Below are positions 1-10,065 of a stretch of 64,000 nt of DNA, piece by piece (the first letter of the stretch is position 1; each line of letters starts with the position of its first letter). The translations under genes and the position numbers were made by a program. The DNA is from Cavenderia fasciculata (taxonomy: Eukaryota > Evosea > Eumycetozoa > Acytosteliales > Cavenderiaceae). The stretch spans positions 124,001 to 188,000 of the forward strand of contig NW_004457736.1 of assembly GCF_000203815.1 (NCBI RefSeq), written 5' to 3'. Below the pieces are notes generated by a model that was not told the origin of the DNA, ran no database searches, and worked only from the letters and a program-made list of their open reading frames with translations.

Positions 1-1
1 C

Positions 2-106
2 GCTTTGCTGGATCTCTCTGGTTGCGTCAGTACTGCCTTGTCGTTGGGTGATGGTGAGATAGCATGTACAAAAATAGATAGATCAGAGATGGAAGAGATA
101 GGGTGA
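2..106 (+). CDS. Possible 3' end of a gene crossing the left window edge
   Basis: A 34-codon open frame runs from the window edge to TGA at 104-106. Its translation (start ALLDLSGCVSTALSLGDG) has a mixed, protein-like composition and is more GC-rich than the AT-rich DNA after it. It shows no domain, and no upstream sequence is available. It could equally be a GC-richer stretch of untranslated DNA. I cannot name a product. Confidence 0.15.
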   Translation, partial: ALLDLSGCVSTALSLGDGEIACTKIDRSEMEEIG

Positions 107-1181
107 AGTCGCGTGGACAAAACGATAACGACGACAAAGAAAAAAAAAAAAAAGGAAGAATATTCTTCTTTTATTACTGTGCTGCTACTGCTACTATATT
201 ACTTGTACTACTGTTTGTCTGTTGTGTATCTGTACCAACCTAAAGGTGGTTTATTTTTTTTTAATGTTCGTGCTATATAAATGTGTGTTGTGTTTGTCTG
301 TTGTTGCTGCGTTTTAAATATTTATTTAACTTACTCTTAAAAGAATGGGAATGTGGGAAGATAGATATAAAAAGGGAATGGTTGTTGTTGTTGTTGTTGT
401 TGTTACGCTTTATGTACAATTAATTTTTACAATATAAAATAAGAGATATATATATATTAAAAGATAGTGGAAGTTGTGTTTGTTTTATATACAATTGAAC
501 TTTGTGAGATAGAGAAAAAAAAAAAATCGAGTTATTATTATTATTAATTTTGTGTGTGAATGAATGCGTGAATGAAAAAACAGGCTTTTTGAGTCAGCAA
601 AAAAAAAAAAGAATAATTAAAAAAAATTAATTTCTGATCGTGACAAGCAAATTTGTTCTTTTTTGTTCTACGAATCAGTGTTTGTATGGGAGATTTCCTT
701 TGTTTCTCCATGGTGATCAACAATTTTAGGTTTAGAAGATCTTAATTTCTCTCTTTCACAATAATATTCTTTTTAATTTAATTAATTATTTGAAGTTGTA
801 ATAGAAGAATAGAACTTGCCGAGTAGTTCATAAATAATAATAATAACAACTTTCAAATTAATCAATAAAATTCAATTTATTTACAAGATATTTTTAATTA
901 TTAAAAAAAATAAAAATAATAATAAACAAATTAAATTATTAGTTTACGAAACCAAAATAATATTTCAGAGAGCAAATACTAGCTAGCATTTTTGAAAGAA
1001 GAATATTTTTTTTAGGGAGTCTGCTACTTTGCAATGAGGAATTTAAATTCTAAGAAGGATGATATTTGAGACTTTGACAAATTTTTGTAATTTATATCTT
1101 TGTGATTTTGTAGTTTGCAAGTTTTAACAGATAGATACATAGAGATTAGATATTAATAGAAACGAATAATAATAATAAGCA
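107..1181. other. Noncoding AT-rich region upstream of the XRCC1-like gene
   Basis: This 1.07-kb stretch consists of homopolymer A/T runs, a GTT microsatellite near 380-405 and AATAAT repeats. No open frame of credible composition is present. It presumably carries the promoter and 5' UTR of the XRCC1-like gene. The AT-rich leader directly before the ATG at 1182 is typical of dictyostelid start contexts. Confidence 0.6.
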
Positions 1182-3748
1182 ATGAATACATCTTTAGTAG
1201 TTGATGCACCAAAGAATGTACAACAAACAGAAGCATCGATTGTAACATGTTCATCAGAGAGTGATATTAACAAGGCAACCAATGTGTTGGTTGAAGATAC
1301 CTATAGAACATGGCAAACCAATGAAAAGGTTGGTGAAGCAAGCATCGTTATTCAATTTGCACAACCAACTGTCATCAAGGCTATCGATATAGGTAATGCA
1401 GGTTCTGCTTTTATAGAAGTATTGGTTGGTTATTCAAATTGGGAAGATACTGAATATCAAGTAAGCGAATCAATCAATTGATTTATATCTATATATCAAT
1501 GTATCTAATGTTATTATTATTTGTCTGTTATTATATATAGTTATTAGTACCAATGACATCATTTATGACTGGAAGTGAAAGTAAAGATAATACAAATAGA
1601 AACAAAACAAAGAGATTCGAAGGTAATCAATTGGCATCACAAACATCACATAGAAAATGGGAAAAGGTTAGAGTTGTTTGTAAACAACCATTTGGCAAGG
1701 ATAACATTGGGTTGTCATTTATCAAGTTTTATTCACCTTTGAAAAAGACATCAACACAACAGATCATTCTTAAAACAGGTGATGGCGATGAATCAATGAC
1801 CGACTTGAACAAAACAGAAGAGGATATTACAGTGCCAACAGAGTTGATAAACCAAGGTACTGTTCAATTGGATCTCAACAATACTAGTACAACAAGTGCA
1901 ACAAACCAAAGTATAGCAAAGTCACAATCCATTCTATCCAACATCATTCCAGGTAAATCGATTACAATTAAAAGAGAATCATCATTTTCTCTTGATCCCC
2001 CAAAAGATGATGAAGAAGAGAAAAAGAGTAGTGGTCCATCATCATCATCAATATTAAAAGAACCAGAAATGGAAGATATCAAAACTGATAGTGAAGATGA
2101 TGTTCAAACATTACCAAAGTTTACTCCAAAAGGACAAAAATATCAAACTCCATTTGGTCATTTATTGGTATGTCACACACGTCAATACAAATCACCATTA
2201 TCAAACTGATTATCTAACTCAATTTTATTTTAAAACTGTAGAAAGGAGTAGTTATAGTTATTGGAGGTATAGTTAATCCACAAAAAGCAATGATAAGAGA
2301 GAAAGCAATTGAAATGGGAGCTGGGTATAAACCTGATTGGTGTAGAGAGGCAACACATTTGATTACACCACTTATTGATACACCAAAATATAAACAAGCA
2401 AACAAATCTGGTGGTTCAATTGTATTGCCAGAGTGGATTGAAGAGTGTTACAAACAAAAGGATCGTCTACCAATTAAATCTTTCCAAGTGACAGAATCTG
2501 TCAAACAAAAGGACGGTGACAGTGACGATGAAAAGAACAAAAAGAAACCAAAAACTATCAGCACAACTAGTAAAAAGAGAAAAGGAAAAGGAAGGAAGAA
2601 AAAGGCACCTTCAAATCCACTTGACCCAAGTGACACTGAAGACGAGGAAGATGGACCAAATGCATACGATCTCAACGATGATTTTATCGACACTGGCAAT
2701 GTAGATAGTAGTGGAGACGACGATGACGATGGATCATCTACAGATGATGAGGATGGTCAACCAAAGTTTGTAGCAGAAGACACTGACGATATGTTTGCTG
2801 AGGGTATGGAATTTTTAAAGAGAACTTATGGTTCATCGGATCCTTTGGTAAAGGATGCAGTCAGAAAACACTCTTCTCCAAGGAGGAGACCAAGAGAACA
2901 CAAATCATGGGATAAAAAGCAAGAAGAGAAATATTCTACCAAACCAAAGGCACCACCTAAAAAGCAACAACAACAACAACAGGATGACGATCAAGATATT
3001 ACACCACCAATTTCACCAGTATTGAGAAAAAAGTCACATGGAATGTTTGATGACGAGGTTTTATTCCACGATACCACTCAAGAGTTGAGTGCTCTTGTTA
3101 TTAAAGAAGAGTTGACACGAATGATATCCGCCAAACAATTACAACCCAATGATAACATGTTTGGTGATTTCACTGACGACTCTATGCAAGATGGTGATGA
3201 TGATACCGATGAAGACAATGATATACTTCCTGAACATTTTAAAAGAAATCCAACTGCAAAACTTGGTGATTTATCTCAAAACAAAGGAAAAGAATGTAAG
3301 AAATATATAAATATTAAAAAAAAAGAAAAGAAAAGAAAAGAAAAGAATTGTATTATTAATTTTATTTATTTTTTGTTGTATTAGATATTTTGGACCCATT
3401 ACCATCGTTTTTCGATGGTATTGAATTTTATCTTAGTTTCAAAGATGAAACATTAAAATCAACAGTTACAAGATATATTATTGCTTACAAAGGGTAAGAA
3501 GAAAAAAAACAAATAATAATTTAAACATATATTTATTTTTCCTTTTTTATTTATTTAGTATAATTGCATCAATTCCAAAGACAACAACTAGGTATATTGT
3601 TACAGATAGAACATGGGAAAAATCATTTGCCCTTACACAAAAAAAGAATCCTTCTATTCAATTTGTCAAACCAAGTTTTGTTATCAAGAGTCACAACTAT
3701 TCTAAACTTGTTGCTCCTCTTGATCATTTAATTGTACAAGATAGTTAA
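1182..3748 (+). CDS. xrcc1: XRCC1-like DNA single-strand-break repair scaffold
   Basis: The gene has five exons at 1182-1460, 1541-2167, 2242-3295, 3385-3493 and 3559-3748, with GT-AG junctions that close in frame to 752 aa. Residues 1-170 match the XRCC1 N-terminal domain, which in animals binds nicked DNA and DNA polymerase beta. A first BRCT domain lies at about 290-385 (VVIVIGG...LPEWIEE). It is followed by a long acidic, Lys-rich, Ser-rich linker with DDDD and DEED runs, and a second BRCT at about 655-752. The order NTD-BRCT-linker-BRCT is that of animal XRCC1, which assembles PARP, polynucleotide kinase and ligase III at nuclear single-strand breaks; the partners here are inferred. The gene is convergent with the hydrolase at 3855, with 106 bp between stops. 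The exon calls are by eye, but the domain order makes the identification fairly safe. Confidence 0.88.
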
Positions 3749-3854
3749 AAAAAAAAAAAACAAAAAAAGTATTAAATAAATGATACAAATATTTATAAAT
3801 AATAATAATAATAAATATGTTTATTATTTATTTATTTATTTTGTTTTATTTCAA

Positions 3855-4763
3855 TTAGTTTGAAGATTTACCATGATTATTAATAATATTCTTTGTAAGG
3901 AATTGATTAATTAAATGACTGATTTCTTGGTGGTGAGTTTCAAGAGTGAAATGACCAGTTTCGAAAAGATGGAAATCAAGGTTCTTGATGTCTTTCTTGT
4001 ATGGGTAAGCACCTTCAGCTGGGAAGATTTCATCATTCTTTCCCCAAACGATCAACATTGGTGGTTGATATTGTCTAAAGTATTGTTGGAATGCTGGATA
4101 CTTGGCTGGATTGGTGCCATAGTCAAACAAGAGTTGAGCTTGGATCTCGCCATTACCTGGACGATCGAGGTAGTATTGGTCACTGACATATCCATCTGGG
4201 GCAACTAAGCTCTTGTCCTTTTCTTGAACACCATTCAAATATTGCCATTGAGTGGTTTGAGCAGTGATCAGTCCAAGAACAAAGTCAATGTTTTCTTTTT
4301 TGGTTGGTTCAGCCCAGTACTTTTTGACGTTGGCCCAGAAAGCGTTATCAATACCTTCATCATAGGCATTACCATTCTGAACAATGAACGATTGAATCTT
4401 TTCAGGATTACGGAGAGCAAGTCTGTATCCAATTGGAGCTCCATAGTCAAATACATAGAGACTGTACTTTTCAATAGACAAGGCATTGATAAGCTTTTCA
4501 GTGACGACTGATAGGTTATCAAAGGTGTACTCGAATTCCTTGGTTGATGGCATAGAAGATTGACCATAACCAATGTAATCAGGTGCGATTAAATGGAACT
4601 TTTCAGTCAACTTGTTGTCTGCCAATAAATGACGGTACTGATGACTCGATGATGGGAATCCATGTAATAAGATTAAAGTTGGGTTCTTCTTGTCACCACT
4701 TTCACGATAAAAGATGTTTTGATTATCAATCTTGATTGTATTATATTTAATAGTTGATGTCAT
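3855..4763 (-). CDS. Alpha/beta hydrolase, epoxide hydrolase / haloalkane dehalogenase-like
   Basis: A single-exon 302-aa protein with an alpha/beta-hydrolase fold. The oxyanion-loop motif HGFP lies at residues 34-37, a nucleophile motif VFDYGAP puts Asp at 106, the acid is Asp244 in WGKND, and the catalytic His is 271 in TGHFTLE. An Asp nucleophile rather than Ser places it with the epoxide hydrolase / haloalkane dehalogenase group. Those families usually have Trp directly after the nucleophile, which stabilises the halide in dehalogenases; here it is Tyr, so true dehalogenase activity is doubtful. There is no signal peptide, so a cytosolic location is likely. The ATG at 4763 follows an A-rich leader and is the first in frame. 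The substrate is unknown. Confidence 0.85.
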   Translation of the reverse strand: MTSTIKYNTIKIDNQNIFYRESGDKKNPTLILLHGFPSSSHQYRHLLADNKLTEKFHLIAPDYIGYGQSSMPSTKEFEYTFDNLSVVTEKLINALSIEKYSLYVFDYGAPIGYRLALRNPEKIQSFIVQNGNAYDEGIDNAFWANVKKYWAEPTKKENIDFVLGLITAQTTQWQYLNGVQEKDKSLVAPDGYVSDQYYLDRPGNGEIQAQLLFDYGTNPAKYPAFQQYFRQYQPPMLIVWGKNDEIFPAEGAYPYKKDIKNLDFHLFETGHFTLETHHQEISHLINQFLTKNIINNHGKSSN

Positions 4764-4877
4764 TTTTTAATAAAAAATTAATGAGATAATGGTGATGATG
4801 ATTTAAATTGTATGATTATTTGTTGGTATTTGTATTTAATTGAATTGAATGATATTTTAAATAACAAGTTTACAAGG

Positions 4878-4885
4878 TATTTATA
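4878..4885 (-). promoter_or_regulatory. TATA-like element of the hydrolase gene
   Basis: TATAAATA is read on the minus strand, about 115 bp upstream of the hydrolase ATG at 4763, inside an AT-rich leader. The position and sequence suit a dictyostelid TATA box, but its use is inferred. Confidence 0.4.
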
Positions 4886-5263
4886 GTTGTGGGGAAAGTA
4901 TTGGAATCAATGATTGGAATCCAAGGATATTACCCTCAGTCTATCTAGTCTCGACTCCTCTGTCACGGACCACATGTTTGTGTCTATATATATCGAAACA
5001 TATTTATCGATTCAACACGACAATATTTGAATCTGATCATTCCAACAACGGGATTATGTGTTGGAATAGATTCTATTCTAGAATCAGCGAAGAGACACAA
5101 AATTTAAAAAAAAAATTATTTTTTTTGGATTGGGATGGTTGGTGAAGTTTCAGATTCACAGATGTTGCTATACACCTATACTAATGTATTTTTGAGTATT
5201 AAGAAAGTACTTAAAGAAAGGTTTTTAATGTGTTTTTATTTTACAATGTTTTTATGCCTGGTA

Positions 5264-5275
5264 GGGGGGGGGGGG
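5264..5275. repeat. Homopolymer G12 run
   Basis: Twelve consecutive G residues in a very AT-rich intergenic region. Runs of G this long are exceptional in this base composition and prone to length change. Confidence 0.9.
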
Positions 5276-5591
5276 TGATTAAAATTCTAAATAGTTGATA
5301 TTTATGCCTCTGGTTTGTTTTTTGGGGAAAAATGATTATATATACGTTGTTGGGTATGGGATGGTAGGATGGAAAGAATAAATAAATATATATATATATG
5401 TATGATTGGACTAGATTATCCAATCGGTAGAACTTTTTACACTTATTGATTGGTTTGTGTATGAACAAAAGAAAAATATATGATTTTCAAGGGTGAAAAG
5501 AAGATTTGATTTGATTTGATTTGCTTGGATGGATTGGGATCATTGGGAAAAAAAAAACTTGATCTTTCATCTCTATCTCTCTCTCTTTCTT

Positions 5592-5648
5592 TTAAATGTC
5601 TTGTGGAATTTGTTGGTTAAGTAACAAATCAAATGACATTTGTTTTGG

Positions 5649-5680
<32 letters not shown>

Positions 5681-7223
5681 GGACTGTGTTTGTTGTGGAT
5701 GGTGGAGTATACAAGTTCATTTCAGTTGAAATATGTTTTAATAAATTAGAGTTGATGGAAAGTTTTGGTAGTTGAGTTGGGATAAGAGAGGGTTGTTGGA
5801 CGGAATCAACACGTCGCTTTAAAAACTCTTCTTTGACCAAGAGATCCTTTTCCATATTGTCTAATTTACTTCTCCATTGTTCGAGTTCTTCATTTTGTTT
5901 CTTGAGTCTGTGGAATTCCATTTGTTGTTGGATCTTTTGATAGTCCAACACTTGTTGGATGCGTTCTACGGTCTCCTTTTCTTCTGTTTGGAGTTTCTTT
6001 CTTTCGTTTAATTCTATTTCCTTTTGGGACATTATCTCTTTGGCAACTTCGGCTTCCAAGAGATGCAATAGACCGGCCTCCGCAGAGTTGGTGGCCTGTG
6101 CGTAAGAGGCTGATGCGGGGGTACTGAGTGAGGTTGGTGTGGCAACGGCAGAGCTTGGTTGAGTAGCAGCAGAAGCAGCAGCAGCAGCAGTGTTAATTGA
6201 GTTGTTGTTGAATGAGAATGATGAGGCATTGAAGCTACGGCGTGGGGTAGAGGTTGGTGACGAGTCGTCTGGGACGGCTGTTGAAGAGTTATCATCGTAT
6301 CCGATGAATTCAAGGGATTGGTTATTGGACTTTCTCTTGAGTGACGAGCCCATGATGGAGCCAGACACACGACGTTGTGGTAGTGGTTGGTTTTGTGGTT
6401 CGGGTGGGTCATTGTCAAACTTGACTGGGAAGGATATGATATTGTTGTTGATGTTGATGTTGCCAACGTTGGTCTTGGAGACAAGGTTGATTGGCTTGGC
6501 GGCGGCAGCAGCAGCGAGGGTATTGGCAAGGTTATTGGCAAGGGCAAGGTTGCTTGACAACGAAGCAATCGAAGCACTGGCAAAGGTTGGAGAGGACTCG
6601 TACGACTTGATAGATGGAACCTCGCAGATTGGCGACATTGGACGTGAGCTAGATGGCGATGATGAGCATGAATTGTATTGACTGTCAGTCTCGCCGTTAT
6701 TGTTGTTGTTGGTATTGTTGACGGCCAAGAGGTTGTTTAAAATGATTGGAGATGTTCTAATGTTATCGATAATCTCGACAGGTGACACTACCATTCTCTT
6801 TTTGTTGACATGTGATGGTGATGTACAAGGTGAGGTGGCAGCAGTGTTGTTGTTGGTAGATGTAGAAGAAGTGGTAGAGGGGGAAGTCGACGATGCCAAG
6901 ATAAATAGTTTATTTTGAAAGTACGACTTGCATTCGGAACAGCCGACAGTAAACTTGTCTTGGATGGGTGGATGGGCCTCGGGTGGGTGGGACACTCTAC
7001 CCTCACAGTTTTCGGGACATGCTTGATGACGCTTGTGATGGAAACCACAGGATACCCTGCGTCTGTTGGAACGGCGATCCCGTTGGAGTGGTAGTGGACT
7101 GGTGTTGTTGTTGGTCATCGATGATGAACTAGTCGTTGTAATAAAAGTAGATTCTTTGGACATGACTGGTTGTTGTTGTTGTTGTTGTTGTTGTCCGGGT
7201 ATTGAAAAAGAGTTATGTGACAT
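5592..7223 (-). CDS. Cys/His-cluster, coiled-coil protein with poly-Q (function unknown)
   Basis: An uninterrupted 543-aa frame from ATG at 7223. A poly-Q stretch lies at residues 11-18, and a compact Cys/His cluster at about 59-98 has C59, H62, H63, H66, C69, C73 and a C95-x2-C98 pair, which looks like a zinc-binding fold of the C-x2-HH-x2-H-x2-C-x3-C type. A long Ser/Thr/Asn/Ala-rich middle follows, then a charged heptad-like coiled coil at about 395-470, and a second poly-Q near the C-terminus. There is no signal peptide or membrane segment, and many RRR/KRK clusters suggest a nuclear protein. I do not recognise the family. A DNA- or RNA-binding regulator is only a guess, supported weakly by the 2.8-kb upstream noncoding DNA usual for developmental regulators. 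Confidence 0.75.
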
Positions 7224-7983
7224 TTTGAAAGGTTTGTTTTAAAATTATCTGTATTGAATGAAGAAATTAAAAGGTTAATAAACTGCTATTTAAAAAGGGG
7301 CAAGGAATGGATTGATGGAGGGAGGGAAGGAAGGAATGTGTATCGAGTAGGTAGGTAGTAGTAGTGAGTGTTAATGTATAGCACGCACACACACACACAA
7401 GTCCTCCGACAGAGAGATAAAAAAAGATAATAAATAATTATGTGTTACAACAACAACACAGGCAAGCACATTTATCTGCTAGGGAGAGAGTAGCACCCAG
7501 TGTGAGGGTGGATGATCAACAACAACATCTGTCCACACATATTGTTGCCCCACTCCATCGATTTGTCAATCCAATGAACACCGCGATGGGGGTAGGGTGG
7601 GGGTGTGACCAATTGGGATAGTAACGCAATAGGTAAGTAGGGTTGCGTTGTTCACACAAACAAGTAGTAGAAGATTGTTATTGGTGAATCAAAGCAAAGC
7701 CAACAAGGTTTGACTCCTGAAAATACACCCACAACGATTGTAGGAGGGTAAAGGGGAGAAGAATCGTTGTTGTCGTCCGTCGGGTGTATGGCAAAGAGAG
7801 GGATAGATCTAACGAAAAAAGTTGGGACACGGGTGATCGGTTGACTGTGGAAGATGATGATGAGTTTAAAAGAGAGAGAGAGAGAGAGAAACACATTGTG
7901 GAGATAAGCTGTAAGATCGATCTATATAACAAAAGGTGTTGTGTGTGTGTGTGAGAGGTGGTGGTCATTCTACTCTATACGTG

Positions 7984-8001
7984 CTTTATCACGTGATAAA
8001 G
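7984..8001. promoter_or_regulatory. Perfect 18-bp palindrome containing CACGTG
   Basis: CTTTATCACGTGATAAAG is its own reverse complement. It has an E-box-type CACGTG core flanked by GATAA/TTATC on each side, about 770 bp upstream of the ATG at 7223. A dimeric transcription-factor site (bHLH-type, or paired GATA factors) is the simplest reading, but this is inference. Confidence 0.4.
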
Positions 8002-8830
8002 TTTTGTTGGCAGACAGTGAGTTGGGGGTGTATGGAAAAAGTTGTGCAACGATCATTGAAACCTGTTTGGTTTCCATCGATGGTTGTTGGGTAGTGGTGT
8101 CGTTGGAAGAGGAAGAAACAGATTATTTAAATGAAAACCCACCTGACTGATGATCAACATTTAAATTTCAATGATGTTGATGATCAATCATCAGTGGGTG
8201 ATGGGTATGGGTGCTGGCGACTGTGATATATCACAAAGCATAAAGATGTGAGTGGATTGGATGATATTGATGTGATTGAACAATCGATCAGTCAATCAAT
8301 TTGATTGTGAGAGGAATATATAATACTGACTGAATATGGTAGGTATATTGAGCTTGGAAATGAAAATGATTTGTACAAATAGTAGGGTAGAATATATTGG
8401 GTGGGTTTTAGGGTTAGGGAGAGATCGATTGTTTGAATAGGAGTAGGAAAGAAAGAAAGGACTTGCTGCAAGTAGAGATTAGATTCGGAGGGTTTGAAAA
8501 AAAAAAAAAAATTAAAAAATGCGGAGTAGAAGGAAGAGGAATAAAATAAAATAATACCGTGGGGGAATACTAAAATAATAAAATAACGATTAGTCGTTGA
8601 TGTGTCACCAGCACTGCAATGCAACAAGCGGGACACAACACAACAGGCTCGCCCAGGAGGAAAACTAGAAGTTTTCGGAAATATTTTTTAGTTTTCATGC
8701 CTGTCGAAAAAACCAAAATTGCCAAAAAAAAAAAAAAAAAATCGTGACACGATTTTCGATTCCCACCAGATTGCTTGGGTTGAGCTCAACAGCCCCACAG
8801 GCCAACCAAAGCACCAGGTGCACGACGGGC

Positions 8831-8850
8831 TATGGATTACGTAATCCATA
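8831..8850. promoter_or_regulatory. Perfect 20-bp palindrome (TATGGATTACGTAATCCATA)
   Basis: All ten base pairs match. It lies in a GC-richer island about 1.6 kb upstream of the Cys/His-cluster gene. The centre TTACGTAA is a bZIP (C/EBP- or PAR-like) type core, and the GGATTA half resembles a homeodomain site. Function is not shown. Confidence 0.4.
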
Positions 8851-10065
8851 CACACACACAAATAAAAAACAACCCCAACGAACAATATATAGATATATGA
8901 TCGACAAAAAATAAAATAAAAGATAATATATGACTGTATGATACTTACAAAAATTTGGTATTGGTATTGGTATTGGTATCGGTATCAGCTGATTATTTGA
9001 TTGATTTAATAAAGGTATAATATTATTATTTGCTAAACTTGATTGTTGAAAGTAGATATAGGAGTCTGCTGTCTGTATTGATCGTCGGCTTTTAAAATGA
9101 TAGATAAAATTATAGGAGAAGGAGGCAAGGTAGGAGAAAACAAAGAAGTCTGTTTAAAGTTGGAAGTAACAAATGAAATGACGACGGAGAAGGAGTACTT
9201 GTTGACAACTCACACACAGGAGAAGGAACTAAAAAAAAATTGTAAAAACAACATGGAAAAGTCAAGATGATGACGTGAGTGGTCACGATGGTTCTCAGGT
9301 GATGACAGGGGCAACACTCACCTGCCCCCAGCCGAGAAATCAAAAAAACGAACCCCTGCCCAGATTTTTTCAGAGCTAATTGGATTTTTTTGTTCCACAG
9401 GTCGCAAAGAAAAAACCTTCCATTTTGCCCCGGCTCCTCAAGCACTGACACCGTTCTAGTTTCATCCTATGCTCAATTGGATTCACTGAAAAATGTGAGT
9501 AACCCAGAGACTATGATCTATCTGGGGAGAACGAAATCGTGACCTCTCCTATAGAACCCTCAGTGACGATTTTTGTGGTGTTTAAAGTAGGAAAGGGTTT
9601 AGGGGGAGTGACCTTTGTTTTTATTCAGGGATGATTTTTTTCGTGTCTTGGATCTCCTTTGAATCAAACATTCTTTTTTTAGAGATCGAAGAAAAAACAC
9701 AACAACACAGGGCAGTAAAACGACTCGTCTGTAATTTACACTGGGTAAACAAAAGTACATTTATCGACAGACAAAACAAACAATGGTTGTTGAAACAACA
9801 CAATGCTGCTGTTCATAGACCTCGTTTAAACCGTACCATTGCAGATTATAGATGTAAACATGATCTACACCTGGTCATCTGTTTCATTGCATTGTTTCTG
9901 AACATCTCTCTCTCTGTTAGATATCTGATACTATAGTTGTGTATGTCTGTTTGGTCTTGTTTGTTTTTTTTAAGAATACATAATAGAATTTATTTTAAAT
10001 TTTGTTTGTTTCAATTACTGGGTAACAACTGGTCACATTCATTCATTCATTGATTGTTTGTCTTT

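Larger units (their letters stand above)
4764..5591. other. Intergenic region: hydrolase promoter and downstream flank of the next gene
   Basis: No gene is seen. The stretch holds the hydrolase TATA-like element, an unusually GC-rich patch at 4920-4980, a bulged inverted repeat at 5029-5073, a 12-G run at 5264-5275 and TATATA repeats. Short minus-strand open frames here are low-complexity chance frames. The right end carries the 3' flank of the minus-strand gene ending at 5592. Confidence 0.6.
7224..10065. other. Long noncoding region (2.8 kb) upstream of the Cys/His-cluster gene
   Basis: No gene is supported. The region alternates AT-rich DNA with islands of higher GC (7500-7620, 8640-8860, 9290-9460). 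It holds GA repeats at 7871-7889, an 18-bp palindrome at 7984-8001, a 20-bp palindrome at 8831-8850, and five or so TTGGTA hexamer units at 8957-8987. Open frames of 60-115 codons on either strand lack credible composition or domains. It probably contains the promoter and distal regulatory DNA of the gene ending at 5592, and the 3' flank of the peroxidase. An unrecognised noncoding RNA in a GC island cannot be excluded. Confidence 0.5.

Noticed and set aside
4224-4573. Frames overlapping the hydrolase on both strands
   Set aside because: Shadows of the real gene, whose catalytic motifs are all in one frame.
9110-9936. Frames of about 100 codons on both strands in the 2.8-kb noncoding region
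   Set aside because: No motif, no splice partner and no coding-like composition. They sit in GC-richer islands that naturally have fewer stop codons.
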